From Sphingobacterium detergens (GTDB lineage: Bacteria > Bacteroidota > Bacteroidia > Sphingobacteriales > Sphingobacteriaceae): a DNA stretch of 64,000 nucleotides. The notes beneath the pieces were generated by a model, which did no database searches, was not told the DNA's origin, and worked only from the letters and a program-made list of their open reading frames with translations. Position 1 is the stretch's first letter. Each line of letters begins with the position of its first letter. The translations under genes and the position numbers were made by a program. The DNA is taken from NCBI RefSeq assembly GCF_003610355.1, contig NZ_RAPY01000006.1, positions 186,001-250,000 on the forward strand, written 5' to 3'. Positions 17,951 through 26,318 of the stretch are shown here, piece by piece.

Positions 17951-19093
17951 TTATTTCCAGCTTATTTTTTTCTTTTTTCGGCTGAACAAACCATTGATGC
18001 AAATATAGAAATAGTAGATGAAGTCTACCAAAGGAAGCCACCAAATCAGCTCTTTCACTTCAAGTTTCTTGTAAATAGATGTAAAAACGGCCCATTGGGC
18101 GAATAGTCTCAGCAAGTAAGCTGTAAGGGGAACGTACCAAAAAGTAGGAAATGCAATAGTAGCAGCAATCAGGGTCAGGTAAAATAATACCGCAGAAACT
18201 AGTTGCGTTCCCAACATGCGTTGATGGCGTTTTTTATAGATGGTGGATGCCCCAGAATGTCTCGCTTTTTGTTTATAATAACTTTTCCAGGTCGTTTTGG
18301 GAGCTGAGTAAACAATAGCAGCTGGTGCAAGGGCGATATTGACATTTATTGCTGTTGCATTTTGATTGACAAAAAGATCGTCATCACCAGATTTAATATG
18401 CATGTGTGCTGCAAATCCTTTATTTCGAAAGAAGAGATCTTTTTTGTAGGCCATGTTTCGACCAACGCCCATATAAGCATCTCCTTTGAGTGCATAGGAG
18501 AGGTAACTCATAGCAGTATGGCTTGTTTCGAACCGGATTAAGAGATTGAGTAGACCTCTTTTCTTAAAATAGGGGGAATAGCCCAGTACGATTTCGGTCT
18601 CGGGTCTAAAGGCAGAAGCAATTTCTTTCAACCATTGATCAGATTGAGGTGCGCAATCCGCATCGGTAAATACCAAAGTCTCATATTTCGAAGCTTTGAT
18701 CCCCATGCTCACAGCGAATTTTTTACCATGTTTCAACCGGATATGCTCTTTGATATCGACAATCTTTAAATGAGCATATTGCTCATCAAATTCCTGAAGC
18801 ACCCAAGGCGTTTCGTCCGTAGAAAAATCATTTACGACATTGACCTCGAAATTGGGATAATCTTGATTTAGGATACTGGGCAAAAATTCCCTGAGATTGT
18901 CCTGCTCATTGTGCGCGCAGATAATGACGGATAATGGAGGAAGATCGGTTTCTGTTTGATGCAGTTCAATTTGATACCTGCTCAATTTGCTGTAAACAAA
19001 TAAGATGTAATATAATTGTGCCAATAGGAAAAGACCTAATATCCCAAATATGATATATGGAAGATTGGCCAAAAATACATGTAGGTCAAGCAT
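17951..19093 (-). CDS. Membrane glycosyltransferase family 2
   Basis: 380 residues. An N-terminal membrane helix precedes the GT-A domain (SVIICAHNEQDNL, VVNDFSTD, the DxD site FTDADCAP, and GDDDLFVNQ with QKARHSG as the QxxRW-like region). Two or three C-terminal membrane helices follow. It transfers a sugar to a lipid or polymer acceptor at the inner membrane; the substrate is unknown. I choose the ATG at 19093 because a TATCTTTG promoter box lies at 19100-19107, between it and the upstream in-frame ATG at 19114, making a leaderless transcript likely. Confidence 0.87.
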   Translation of the reverse strand: MLDLHVFLANLPYIIFGILGLFLLAQLYYILFVYSKLSRYQIELHQTETDLPPLSVIICAHNEQDNLREFLPSILNQDYPNFEVNVVNDFSTDETPWVLQEFDEQYAHLKIVDIKEHIRLKHGKKFAVSMGIKASKYETLVFTDADCAPQSDQWLKEIASAFRPETEIVLGYSPYFKKRGLLNLLIRFETSHTAMSYLSYALKGDAYMGVGRNMAYKKDLFFRNKGFAAHMHIKSGDDDLFVNQNATAINVNIALAPAAIVYSAPKTTWKSYYKQKARHSGASTIYKKRHQRMLGTQLVSAVLFYLTLIAATIAFPTFWYVPLTAYLLRLFAQWAVFTSIYKKLEVKELIWWLPLVDFIYYFYICINGLFSRKKKKISWK

Positions 19094-19099
19094 AGCCCA

Positions 19100-19107
19100 C
19101 AAAGATA
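19100..19107 (-). promoter_or_regulatory. -7 element TATCTTTG, 7 bases before the glycosyltransferase ATG
   Basis: Exact TAnnTTTG on the minus strand. The distance to the ATG at 19093 predicts transcription beginning at or next to the start codon. Confidence 0.6.
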
Positions 19108-19183
19108 AGCGCATTCATAATCTTTTTATAAAGGAAAATGATAATTTATTCCTGAAACATCCTGTTTGCAAATCTTTTTATAG

Positions 19184-19337
19184 TATTTTTGCAACATATT
19201 TTAGGAAAAGACGGGCGTAAACATATCCGTACGCGGAACCTTATTTCCGTTACGAAAAACAGTCTTACTGGCGTTATGAAAGAACATGCGCAGAAATCTG
19301 TCTACTGGAATATAATTAGTCACAGAGGAAAATATTA
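19184..19337 (+). promoter_or_regulatory. Promoter and structured leader of tgt with a small upstream frame
   Basis: TATTTTTG (19184-19191) is an exact -7 element, with TTTG at 19165 (15-base spacing, short). The predicted leader is about 140 bases and can form hairpins: GCGTA/TACGC, CGGAA/TTCCG and CAGT-CTT-ACTG. Within it an ATG at 19276 opens a 20-codon frame whose TAA overlaps the A of the tgt ATG (TAATG). It does not match the preQ1-I riboswitch core that I know. Function uncertain. Confidence 0.45.
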
Positions 19338-20468
19338 ATGAAATTTACGCTACAAGCACAAGATACACTATCAAAAGCACGTGCGGGTGTTGTCGAAACT
19401 GCACACGGTCCCATTCAAACTCCAATTTTTATGCCTGTTGGCACCGCTGGTACGGTGAAAGCCATTCATCAGCATGAGTTGAAAAATGATATTGAAGCAC
19501 AGATTATTTTAGGTAATACCTATCATCTTTATCTGCGCCCAGGATTGGATGTACTGAATAAGGCCGGAGGGTTACATAAGTTTAATGGTTGGGATCGTCC
19601 GATCTTGACGGATTCTGGCGGTTATCAAGTATACTCATTGACAGAGGTGCGTAAGATTAAGGAAGAGGGAGTTACTTTCCGTTCGCACATTGATGGTTCA
19701 AAACATCTTTTTACTCCAGAAAATGTGATGGATACGCAGCGTATTATTGGTGCGGATATCATTATGGCATTTGATGAATGTACACCTTATCCATGTGATT
19801 ATGGTTATGCACGTCGTTCTTTGGATATGACCCATCGCTGGTTGAAACGCTGTGTAGATCGTTTTGATAGCACTGATCCCCTTTATGGATATGATCAGAC
19901 ATTATTTCCTATTGTGCAGGGATCAGTTTATAAAGATTTAAGGATAAAATCCGCAGAAACAATAGCATCCTTTAATCGGGATGGAAATGCAATTGGTGGA
20001 TTATCCGTGGGTGAGCCGGCAGAGGAAATGTACGCGATGACCGAAGTGGTTTGTGATATTTTACCGCAAGAAAAACCACGTTATTTAATGGGGGTGGGTA
20101 CTCCTGTAAATATCCTGGAAAATATCGCTCTGGGGGTTGATATGTTTGACTGTGTAATGCCAACGCGTAATGCGCGTAATGGTATGTTGTTTACACAAAA
20201 TGGTATCATCAACATCAAAAATGAAAAATGGAAGGATGATTTTTCGCCTATTGAAGCTGAAAGTGATTTACATACAGATCAATTCTATTCAAAGGCTTAT
20301 TTAAGACATCTGATAAAATCACAGGAAATTTTGGGAGCGCAAATCGCTTCATTACACAATTTACATTTTTATCTTTGGTTGGTCAATCAAGCCCGTGAGA
20401 AAATCATAGATGGTACATTCTATGACTGGAAAAATAAAATGGTGAAAATTTTGGATCAACGTTTGTAA
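19338..20468 (+). CDS. tgt: tRNA-guanine transglycosylase (queuine tRNA-ribosyltransferase)
   Basis: 376 residues. Exchanges G34 of tRNAs with GUN anticodons for preQ1 in queuosine synthesis. The acid/base Asp is in TDSGGYQVYSL and the nucleophile Asp in GVDMFDCVMPTRNARNG. The usual zinc site (C-x-C-x2-C plus His) is not present: the equivalent stretch reads ESDLHTDQFYSKAYLRHL, though the later His (LHNLHFYLW) remains. Bacteroidota homologues I remember share this loss. Followed by an LptF/G-type gene on the same strand. Confidence 0.94.
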   Translation: MKFTLQAQDTLSKARAGVVETAHGPIQTPIFMPVGTAGTVKAIHQHELKNDIEAQIILGNTYHLYLRPGLDVLNKAGGLHKFNGWDRPILTDSGGYQVYSLTEVRKIKEEGVTFRSHIDGSKHLFTPENVMDTQRIIGADIIMAFDECTPYPCDYGYARRSLDMTHRWLKRCVDRFDSTDPLYGYDQTLFPIVQGSVYKDLRIKSAETIASFNRDGNAIGGLSVGEPAEEMYAMTEVVCDILPQEKPRYLMGVGTPVNILENIALGVDMFDCVMPTRNARNGMLFTQNGIINIKNEKWKDDFSPIEAESDLHTDQFYSKAYLRHLIKSQEILGAQIASLHNLHFYLWLVNQAREKIIDGTFYDWKNKMVKILDQRL

Positions 20469-20565
20469 TAGAGTCACATAAAAAAAATATAGATAAAGTA
20501 TGTACGTCATAGGCTTACAGAAGTAGAGTTTCAAATCTCTTATCTTAATGCTCAAATCTAAAAAT

Positions 20566-21645
20566 ATGCTTTCGTTAATCGATCGTTACATCATCAAAAA
20601 GTACCTGACAACATTTGTGTTCACGATGGCCATATTCACCGTGGTTATGGTTGTTTTCGATGTGTCTGAAAGATTGGATGACTTTCTGAAATATAAGGCA
20701 CCTTTAGATAAGATTATCTTTGAGTATTACGCTGGATTTATTCCATTCTATCTTAATTTTCTCTGCCCACTGATCAATTTTATCGCGGTTATCTTTTTTA
20801 CCTCAAAAATGGCGGATCAGACGGAGATTGTTCCGATATTAAGTGCGGGATACAGTTTCAACCGTTTGCTACGACCTTATATGATAGCTGCAACATTGAT
20901 CTTTATCGTTTCTTTGGTGTTCAATATTTTTATTATTCCGCATACCAATAAAATGAAGGTGGATTTTGAGAACATCTATGTGAAGCCATTGAAAGATAAT
21001 TCTCGTGTCTCAACGCATATGCAACTGGATAAAAACAGCTATGTGTATATTGATAATTTTGATAATACAACCAAGACTGGTTATGGTTTTGTATTGGAGA
21101 TTTTCAAAGGGGATACATTGAAGGAAAAGATGATGGCTGACCGTATCACATGGGATTCCGTAGCGACAAAATGGAAAATTGAGGGATACACCAATCGTGT
21201 TATTAACGGACTACATGAGCGAATGGACAAAGGAACGGTCAAAGATACGACTTTGGACATGAAACCATCGGATTTTGAATTACGGGATAATATGTTTACT
21301 GCAATGGATACCCGTGAACTCAATATTCGTATTCATAAAGAGGAAACAAGGGGGACTGGGGTGATGAATGATCTGCTGCTGGAGAAATATAAACGTTATG
21401 TTTATCCATTCTCCGCTTTTGTTTTAACCTTAATGGGTGTGGCCCTTTCTTCCAAAAAGGTTAGAGGGGGGATTGGTTTAAGTTTGGGTATCGGAATCGG
21501 CTTAAGTTTTACATATATTGTTTTTATTCAATTTGCGACCATGTTTTCGCTGAAAGGAGGATTACCGCCATTGGTTGCGGTATTGATCCCTAATGTGACT
21601 TTCTTGTTGGTGGCAATTTATCTGACGATAAAAGCTCCAAAATAA
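20566..21645 (+). CDS. LptF/LptG family LPS-export permease
   Basis: About 359 residues from the ATG at 20566 (MLSLIDRYIIKKYL, the family N-terminus; an ATG at 20548 adds six residues). Three helices, a periplasmic beta-jellyroll domain (about 120-265) and three more helices including GIGLSLGIGIGLSFTYIVFIQF. LptF and LptG form the inner-membrane core of the LptBFGC transporter that extracts LPS. The sequence does not clearly separate F from G. The partner OstA-like gene is elsewhere in the window (37.9-40.5 kb). Confidence 0.88.
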   Translation: MLSLIDRYIIKKYLTTFVFTMAIFTVVMVVFDVSERLDDFLKYKAPLDKIIFEYYAGFIPFYLNFLCPLINFIAVIFFTSKMADQTEIVPILSAGYSFNRLLRPYMIAATLIFIVSLVFNIFIIPHTNKMKVDFENIYVKPLKDNSRVSTHMQLDKNSYVYIDNFDNTTKTGYGFVLEIFKGDTLKEKMMADRITWDSVATKWKIEGYTNRVINGLHERMDKGTVKDTTLDMKPSDFELRDNMFTAMDTRELNIRIHKEETRGTGVMNDLLLEKYKRYVYPFSAFVLTLMGVALSSKKVRGGIGLSLGIGIGLSFTYIVFIQFATMFSLKGGLPPLVAVLIPNVTFLLVAIYLTIKAPK

Positions 21646-21755
21646 TTCCTATTCATATCATTATTAGCTTAAGCAGTTTATAACAAAGGGAAAAAATAAG
21701 TGCTGCTCCTAATCGTTTTCATTGCCATTACAAAATAATTTATATTCTATTGAAT

Positions 21756-22667
21756 ATGTCTAAAATTCAACTAAATCGGAATATTCTAATTCTGCATTTA
21801 ACAATCCTTATCTGGGGGTTTACAGGGATCTTGGGTAGCCTCATTTCTGTTTCTGCTATTCACCTGGTTTGGTATCGCGTGGCGATAGCATCTATTTCCT
21901 TGTTGGTCTATTTTCTGGTGACTAAACAATCGATATTGGTTTCTAGAAAGCAGTTTATTCAGTTTTTTATGGTGGGGGCGGTTGTCGGTTTACACTGGGT
22001 TTTGTTTTTCTATTCCATTAAGGTATCTACCGTCTCGGTAACGCTGGTCACATTATCTTCGGTGACATTGTTTACGGCCATATTGGAGCCTATTGTGAAC
22101 AAAAAACGTATCGCATTATTGGATATTGTCGTCGGTTTGGTGATTATTGTAGGGATTTATACCATATTTTCGTTTGAGACACATTATCTGGTTGGTCTAT
22201 TGGCTGGCCTTGGTTGCGCTTTCTGTGCAAGTATATTTTCTATTGCCAATGCAAGAATGGTCAAGAAATCCAGTCCAACGCTGATCACATTTTATGAAAT
22301 GCTAGGAGCATGTTTTTGGATCAGTATACTTATGTTGTTTACAGGAGATTTTAACGCTGAGATGAAGTTGGGACAGCAGGATCTGATTTATTTATTATTA
22401 TTAGGCGTAGTTTGTACAGCGGTTGCCTATGTGATGGGGGTCGCAGTCATGAAGGAATTATCCGCTTTTACTGTTGCATTAACCACTAATCTGGAGCCTG
22501 TATATGGTATACTTTTAGCCATGTTGATCTTTGGCCAGAAGGAAACGATGAGTGGTGGATTTTATCTAGGAGCTTGTATCGTTCTTGGTGCTGTGTTTAC
22601 CTATCCTTATGTGAAGACTAAACTGGAGAAAAGACAAAAAGAGCTTATCATCCGCAAATTGCACTAA
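21756..22667 (+). CDS. DMT superfamily (EamA) transporter
   Basis: 303 residues, ten membrane helices as two EamA repeats (LTILIWGFTGILGSLI and LLGVVCTAVAYVMGVAVMKELSAF). EamA proteins export or import small metabolites such as amino acids or nucleosides; the substrate is unknown. Start at ATG 21756; an in-frame TTG two codons earlier is less likely. Followed by a strong terminator. Confidence 0.88.
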   Translation: MSKIQLNRNILILHLTILIWGFTGILGSLISVSAIHLVWYRVAIASISLLVYFLVTKQSILVSRKQFIQFFMVGAVVGLHWVLFFYSIKVSTVSVTLVTLSSVTLFTAILEPIVNKKRIALLDIVVGLVIIVGIYTIFSFETHYLVGLLAGLGCAFCASIFSIANARMVKKSSPTLITFYEMLGACFWISILMLFTGDFNAEMKLGQQDLIYLLLLGVVCTAVAYVMGVAVMKELSAFTVALTTNLEPVYGILLAMLIFGQKETMSGGFYLGACIVLGAVFTYPYVKTKLEKRQKELIIRKLH

Positions 22668-22676
22668 AGATTACTG

Positions 22677-22706
22677 AGGTGTCCAGCAAAGCTGGACACC
22701 TTTTTT
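22677..22706 (+). terminator. Rho-independent terminator after the EamA gene
   Basis: AGGTGTCCAGC (22677-22687), AAA loop, GCTGGACACCT (22691-22701), then T6. Compact GC-rich stem. Confidence 0.9.
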
Positions 22707-22808
22707 CTTTCACTCTGCTCGTACTCTCTTGCAGTTCTATTTCAACTATTCAATTCGGAGAGGGTTTGCTCTTTTTGAATCTCTCAGTAATCCTTTCTTT
22801 CGGGTGAA

Positions 22809-25800
22809 CTAAAACACAAATTCGCCCACTAATATATTTCTTTCTTTGTCACGGTCAAGGTAGATTGTGGTGAGTTTACGTTCCTGTCTTCCTGAACTAT
22901 AATAGGTGAAGATTTCAGCTAAGACAGCCGCAGGGCCAGCCAGAGTCAAGGAGCTATCGTTATAGAAATCAGCTTCTATTTTATATTTCCCTTTCAATGC
23001 TTTTTTTAATAAGAATTGTTCTGGACCGTAACCTCCCGTAAAGTCATTGCTTAATCGACCTCCAATTGCTGTTGCGGGGTTGCTGTAAAAGCATTTTTCT
23101 CCATTTGGATCTGTGACCCAGAGATCAATATCGGTATTTTGGGAATTCCAATTGAGGACTACCCGTATGTCAACAGGTAGGTCAGCGACAAGTTTCTTTT
23201 CCACAGCAGCTTTAGCTGTTGCACTTTTCTGGAGTTTGATAAGGTTGTTGATCTCCATCACAAGGATTTCTTCAATGCCATCGTCCCGATTGGCGGCCTC
23301 GGGTGAATAACTTTGTGTCAAAATGCCATAAAGTTGTTCTAGGGCTTCTTTGTACTGACCTTTATCTTGTAATGCCAGGGCATAATCACGATGACTTTGC
23401 GGATCCATTGGACGCCATTTTAGTACTTTAGTGGTTATATATAATGCATTGTCAACATCTCCCCATTCCCGGAGCTTGTAGGAAATGGTCTTGTAAAGAT
23501 CTGCATTTTCAATTTGCAGGTCTGCCAACGCACTTAGGATAAGTAAAGCCTTTTGCCTATCTCCCTTTTTGAAAAAGAAGTTGGCAACATCGAAATAGAA
23601 GGTAGGTGTTCCCATATACTGATCCCGTAGCTGAAGATAGCTTTTGTAAGGATCTTTGGATTGATTGAGCTCCTTTAGGTAAGCATTGTCTTCCTTAATT
23701 TCGGGAATACTTATTTTGCCGGTTGTGCTGCCGAGGGTACTGGTGGGTTGTACTCCAGCAACGCGTCCTTCTAGTGCTTGAACAGCATTTACAGTAACGG
23801 ATTCTTTAAGTGCGTCCTTGGATGAGATATCCTCTAGTACCACTTCGCTGGCTGTTGCGTTGGCAACTCTTGAATTGGCTGCCGCATACACGCGCTCGTC
23901 ACTAGCCCTTTCTGCTGATCTGTATTCCACGGCCGGCGGTGTGGCCACTGGACTTGCAGAGGGACGGGATGGCATTGGGGTAACAGCGATATTTACAGTG
24001 GGAGCGTCTTGGACAATAGCTGTATCAGTAGACCGACCTGACCGATCCCGTTGTGGATATTTCGTTTTTTGCTGAAAGTCGGTATTCCACCAAGATTGAA
24101 GTTGCTCGGTGATATTCTGGGCCTGTGTCAATAAATCCGCTACGCGTTCTTCCTTTTCTATGCGCTCTTCTTTTATGAGTCGATTGAATTCGGGAAGCAA
24201 CTCAGCTGGTGGCGTGATTGCATAACGTATATAATCTTCCACATTTTCCAAAACAATTAAACTGGTGTTCCGTGTCACAATGCCAAATTGTTTTCCGATT
24301 GCTTCGATTTCATCCCGATGGTCGTCGTATTGAATGTCCAGCGCATTTATTTTCTTTTGTGCCCAGATCTGTTGCAGATCGATCTCTCCATTGTCGGGTT
24401 TTAATGGAACTTTGATCTCTTTAATTATCTGTGTTCCGTCACCGACTAAAAGTGTGATTTCTTTTGCCCCACTGTCTTTGCCAAGCCCCGAGACAGAAAA
24501 ATAGGATTGAACAGGTGAGCCTTTCTCCGGATAGATTTCCGTAAAAGCATATTGTTCTTTTACTCCCAAAAAGAGCAGGTCGATTGAATTTAACGCGTTA
24601 TAGGCTTGAGTGATCGTTGTATTTGTCAAATTGACCATTTTCCCATAATGAGTCTGGGCAATTTGTTTGAGATTAGCATAGTCTGAGCTGGTTGAAGAGG
24701 TGATACAATAAGTAGGCTGATCAAGCACAATTTTGCCCTGGCCAAATGTAGAAAGCCCGTCACTGAAAAAGAGATAATTTGCGCCATGCAGTACTCCGCT
24801 CTTTACTTGGCTATAATCGGTTCCACCATCGTAAACTGTTTGTTTCAGTTGATTTCTCAACTCTTCCCAGTTTCCCTGACTGATCTGAAATGTCCTTGCT
24901 TTGCTGAAACGAATATCTAAATAACCTAGATCCACTGATATATTCTGATTTTCATTGAAAAACTGATCCAAGAGACTGAACTCTTTTTCCAGGTCTCTAT
25001 TTTTTGAACTTAATGAACGATCCCAAATAATGGCTATGTTGTTGCCCCATTTTTTTTGCGTTTGTTTAGGTATTTCCAATTTTGCATTGGCTAGAAAGTA
25101 AAAACTGCCATTCTGGTTGAATTGTTTTAATCCTGAGACGGCGTTTTCGTTTAAAGGGAGTTTAATCGCGAGATTTTTTGAGGATTTAAACTGTTGCTTT
25201 TGTAATGTAGCAGTGTAGTTATGGTTTTGTTCAGAAAATGCCAAGGAACCATCAGGCTGCTCAGTAAAGCTTGGTTTTTTATTGCCTTGGTATACGTTGA
25301 TGCTCAGCTCGACGTTTTCAATAATGGAATTATAGTTCAAAGGAAGATAATAATATAATGCCTGATCGGATTCTGGTGTTAGGTTTTCAGAATAACTAAT
25401 CTGGATCGTACGTCGTCCTTTTGAGGGTAGGGGATAGATTCGGCTTCGGAAATTGTTTCCTTCTACTTTTTCAAGCAATCCGGGGTCTACTCGTCGTGTT
25501 TCTATACTTTCAAAAACTTCGGTGCCTTTATTTTTGTCCACTGGTACCGCCTGGCGTAGCTTTCCATTGATATCCAAGGCATAACCGCTAACGGAAACAC
25601 CTTCAGGCATCGGGAAAGTAAGTTCCCCTTCGAGGTCCCGATTTGTCGTGTTTTCGAAAGTCATGGTCATTGATGTTTTGGCAATATTTCCAAAAATACT
25701 GACAGCCACTTTTAGGTCGACGAGTTTTACTGCATCTACGCGTTGCTCATTTTTTATTTTTAAGCTGGGTACCTCACGGCTGGCTTTTATTTGAGACTTT

Positions 25801-25856
25801 GTATCCACATTGGAAAATACCAAAAGGGTGAGGAGGGCTAATATGGTCTTTTTCAT
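22809..25856 (-). CDS. Large secreted VIT/vWA-like/TPR/DUF2135 protein
   Basis: 1015 residues. Signal peptide; VIT domain about 35-165 (FENTTNRDLEGELTFPMP, GLLEKVEGNNFRSRIYPLP); a vWA-like region about 270-420 beginning NNIAIIWDRSLSSKNRD, with the usual MIDAS DxSxS replaced by DRSLS. A low-complexity Pro/Ala/Ser stretch (about 590-690) precedes a short segment ALEGRVAGVQPTSTLGS (694-710) that looks like the plug motif of SusC-type receptors. TPR repeats (about 735-850) and a C-terminal DUF2135 (VVLNWNSQNTDIDLWVTDPNG) follow. Probably periplasmic or cell-surface. Function unknown; inter-alpha-trypsin-inhibitor-like proteins usually bind other proteins. Stands alone. Confidence 0.85.
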   Translation of the reverse strand: MKKTILALLTLLVFSNVDTKSQIKASREVPSLKIKNEQRVDAVKLVDLKVAVSIFGNIAKTSMTMTFENTTNRDLEGELTFPMPEGVSVSGYALDINGKLRQAVPVDKNKGTEVFESIETRRVDPGLLEKVEGNNFRSRIYPLPSKGRRTIQISYSENLTPESDQALYYYLPLNYNSIIENVELSINVYQGNKKPSFTEQPDGSLAFSEQNHNYTATLQKQQFKSSKNLAIKLPLNENAVSGLKQFNQNGSFYFLANAKLEIPKQTQKKWGNNIAIIWDRSLSSKNRDLEKEFSLLDQFFNENQNISVDLGYLDIRFSKARTFQISQGNWEELRNQLKQTVYDGGTDYSQVKSGVLHGANYLFFSDGLSTFGQGKIVLDQPTYCITSSTSSDYANLKQIAQTHYGKMVNLTNTTITQAYNALNSIDLLFLGVKEQYAFTEIYPEKGSPVQSYFSVSGLGKDSGAKEITLLVGDGTQIIKEIKVPLKPDNGEIDLQQIWAQKKINALDIQYDDHRDEIEAIGKQFGIVTRNTSLIVLENVEDYIRYAITPPAELLPEFNRLIKEERIEKEERVADLLTQAQNITEQLQSWWNTDFQQKTKYPQRDRSGRSTDTAIVQDAPTVNIAVTPMPSRPSASPVATPPAVEYRSAERASDERVYAAANSRVANATASEVVLEDISSKDALKESVTVNAVQALEGRVAGVQPTSTLGSTTGKISIPEIKEDNAYLKELNQSKDPYKSYLQLRDQYMGTPTFYFDVANFFFKKGDRQKALLILSALADLQIENADLYKTISYKLREWGDVDNALYITTKVLKWRPMDPQSHRDYALALQDKGQYKEALEQLYGILTQSYSPEAANRDDGIEEILVMEINNLIKLQKSATAKAAVEKKLVADLPVDIRVVLNWNSQNTDIDLWVTDPNGEKCFYSNPATAIGGRLSNDFTGGYGPEQFLLKKALKGKYKIEADFYNDSSLTLAGPAAVLAEIFTYYSSGRQERKLTTIYLDRDKERNILVGEFVF

Positions 25857-26318
25857 CCGTATAAATTATTTATAAGTGTTGGTCTCATCAGTATAAATGA
25901 GCTCGTTTCACTCGGTTTGTTTATTCATTATTCGATTTTCTCTTTAAGGCATTCATGCTGCCTTCGGCGGTTTTAATTGTGATGAAGCTATCAGATTTAA
26001 TCATCGAGTGTCTGTTCTAAGCGGCATTCATGAGCTAGCTTTGCTCGGTTTGAATAAATCATGATGGTTTCATTTGAATCATTGTTTATCTGCTTGTTTC
26101 CATCAGAATTAGGGGCTGGTGTTTGACAATGGTCAATACTGTTTTTCACCTAATTCCTCTGCCTATTTTTTCTTTGATGCAGTGAAAAAGCAAATTCCAT
26201 AACGGCAACCTATTTTTATTTACTATTATGATTTGGTCAGTGGATGTAAGTTATTTAAACATTTGTTAATGATTGCCTAATATGTGAGGTTTATGTTTGC
26301 GGGATAATAGAACAAATT
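25857..26318. other. 460-base gap with imperfect short repeats
   Basis: Divergent promoter region between the VIT protein and the lipoprotein. Two diverged copies of a roughly 32-base segment, ATGAGCTCGTTTCACTCGG... (from about 25896) and ATGAGCTAGCTTTGCTCGG... (from about 26028), and two copies of GGCATTCATG are visible. No frame longer than about 21 codons looks real. Confidence 0.45.
26292..26299 (+). promoter_or_regulatory. -7 element TATGTTTG of the lipoprotein gene
   Basis: Exact TAnnTTTG, 20 bases before the ATG at 26319. TTG at 26273-26275 is a weak -33 candidate with 16-base spacing. Confidence 0.5.

Noticed and set aside
19192..19338. preQ1-I riboswitch upstream of tgt
   Set aside because: No match to the compact preQ1-I aptamer core, and the ligand would more often control queuosine synthesis or transport genes; kept only as an unnamed leader.
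20487..20545. Possible tRNA fragment between tgt and the LptF/G gene
   Set aside because: AGATAA/TTATCT could pair and a T-loop-like GTTTCAAATC is present, but only about 55 bases separate the ends and no anticodon or D arm can be drawn.
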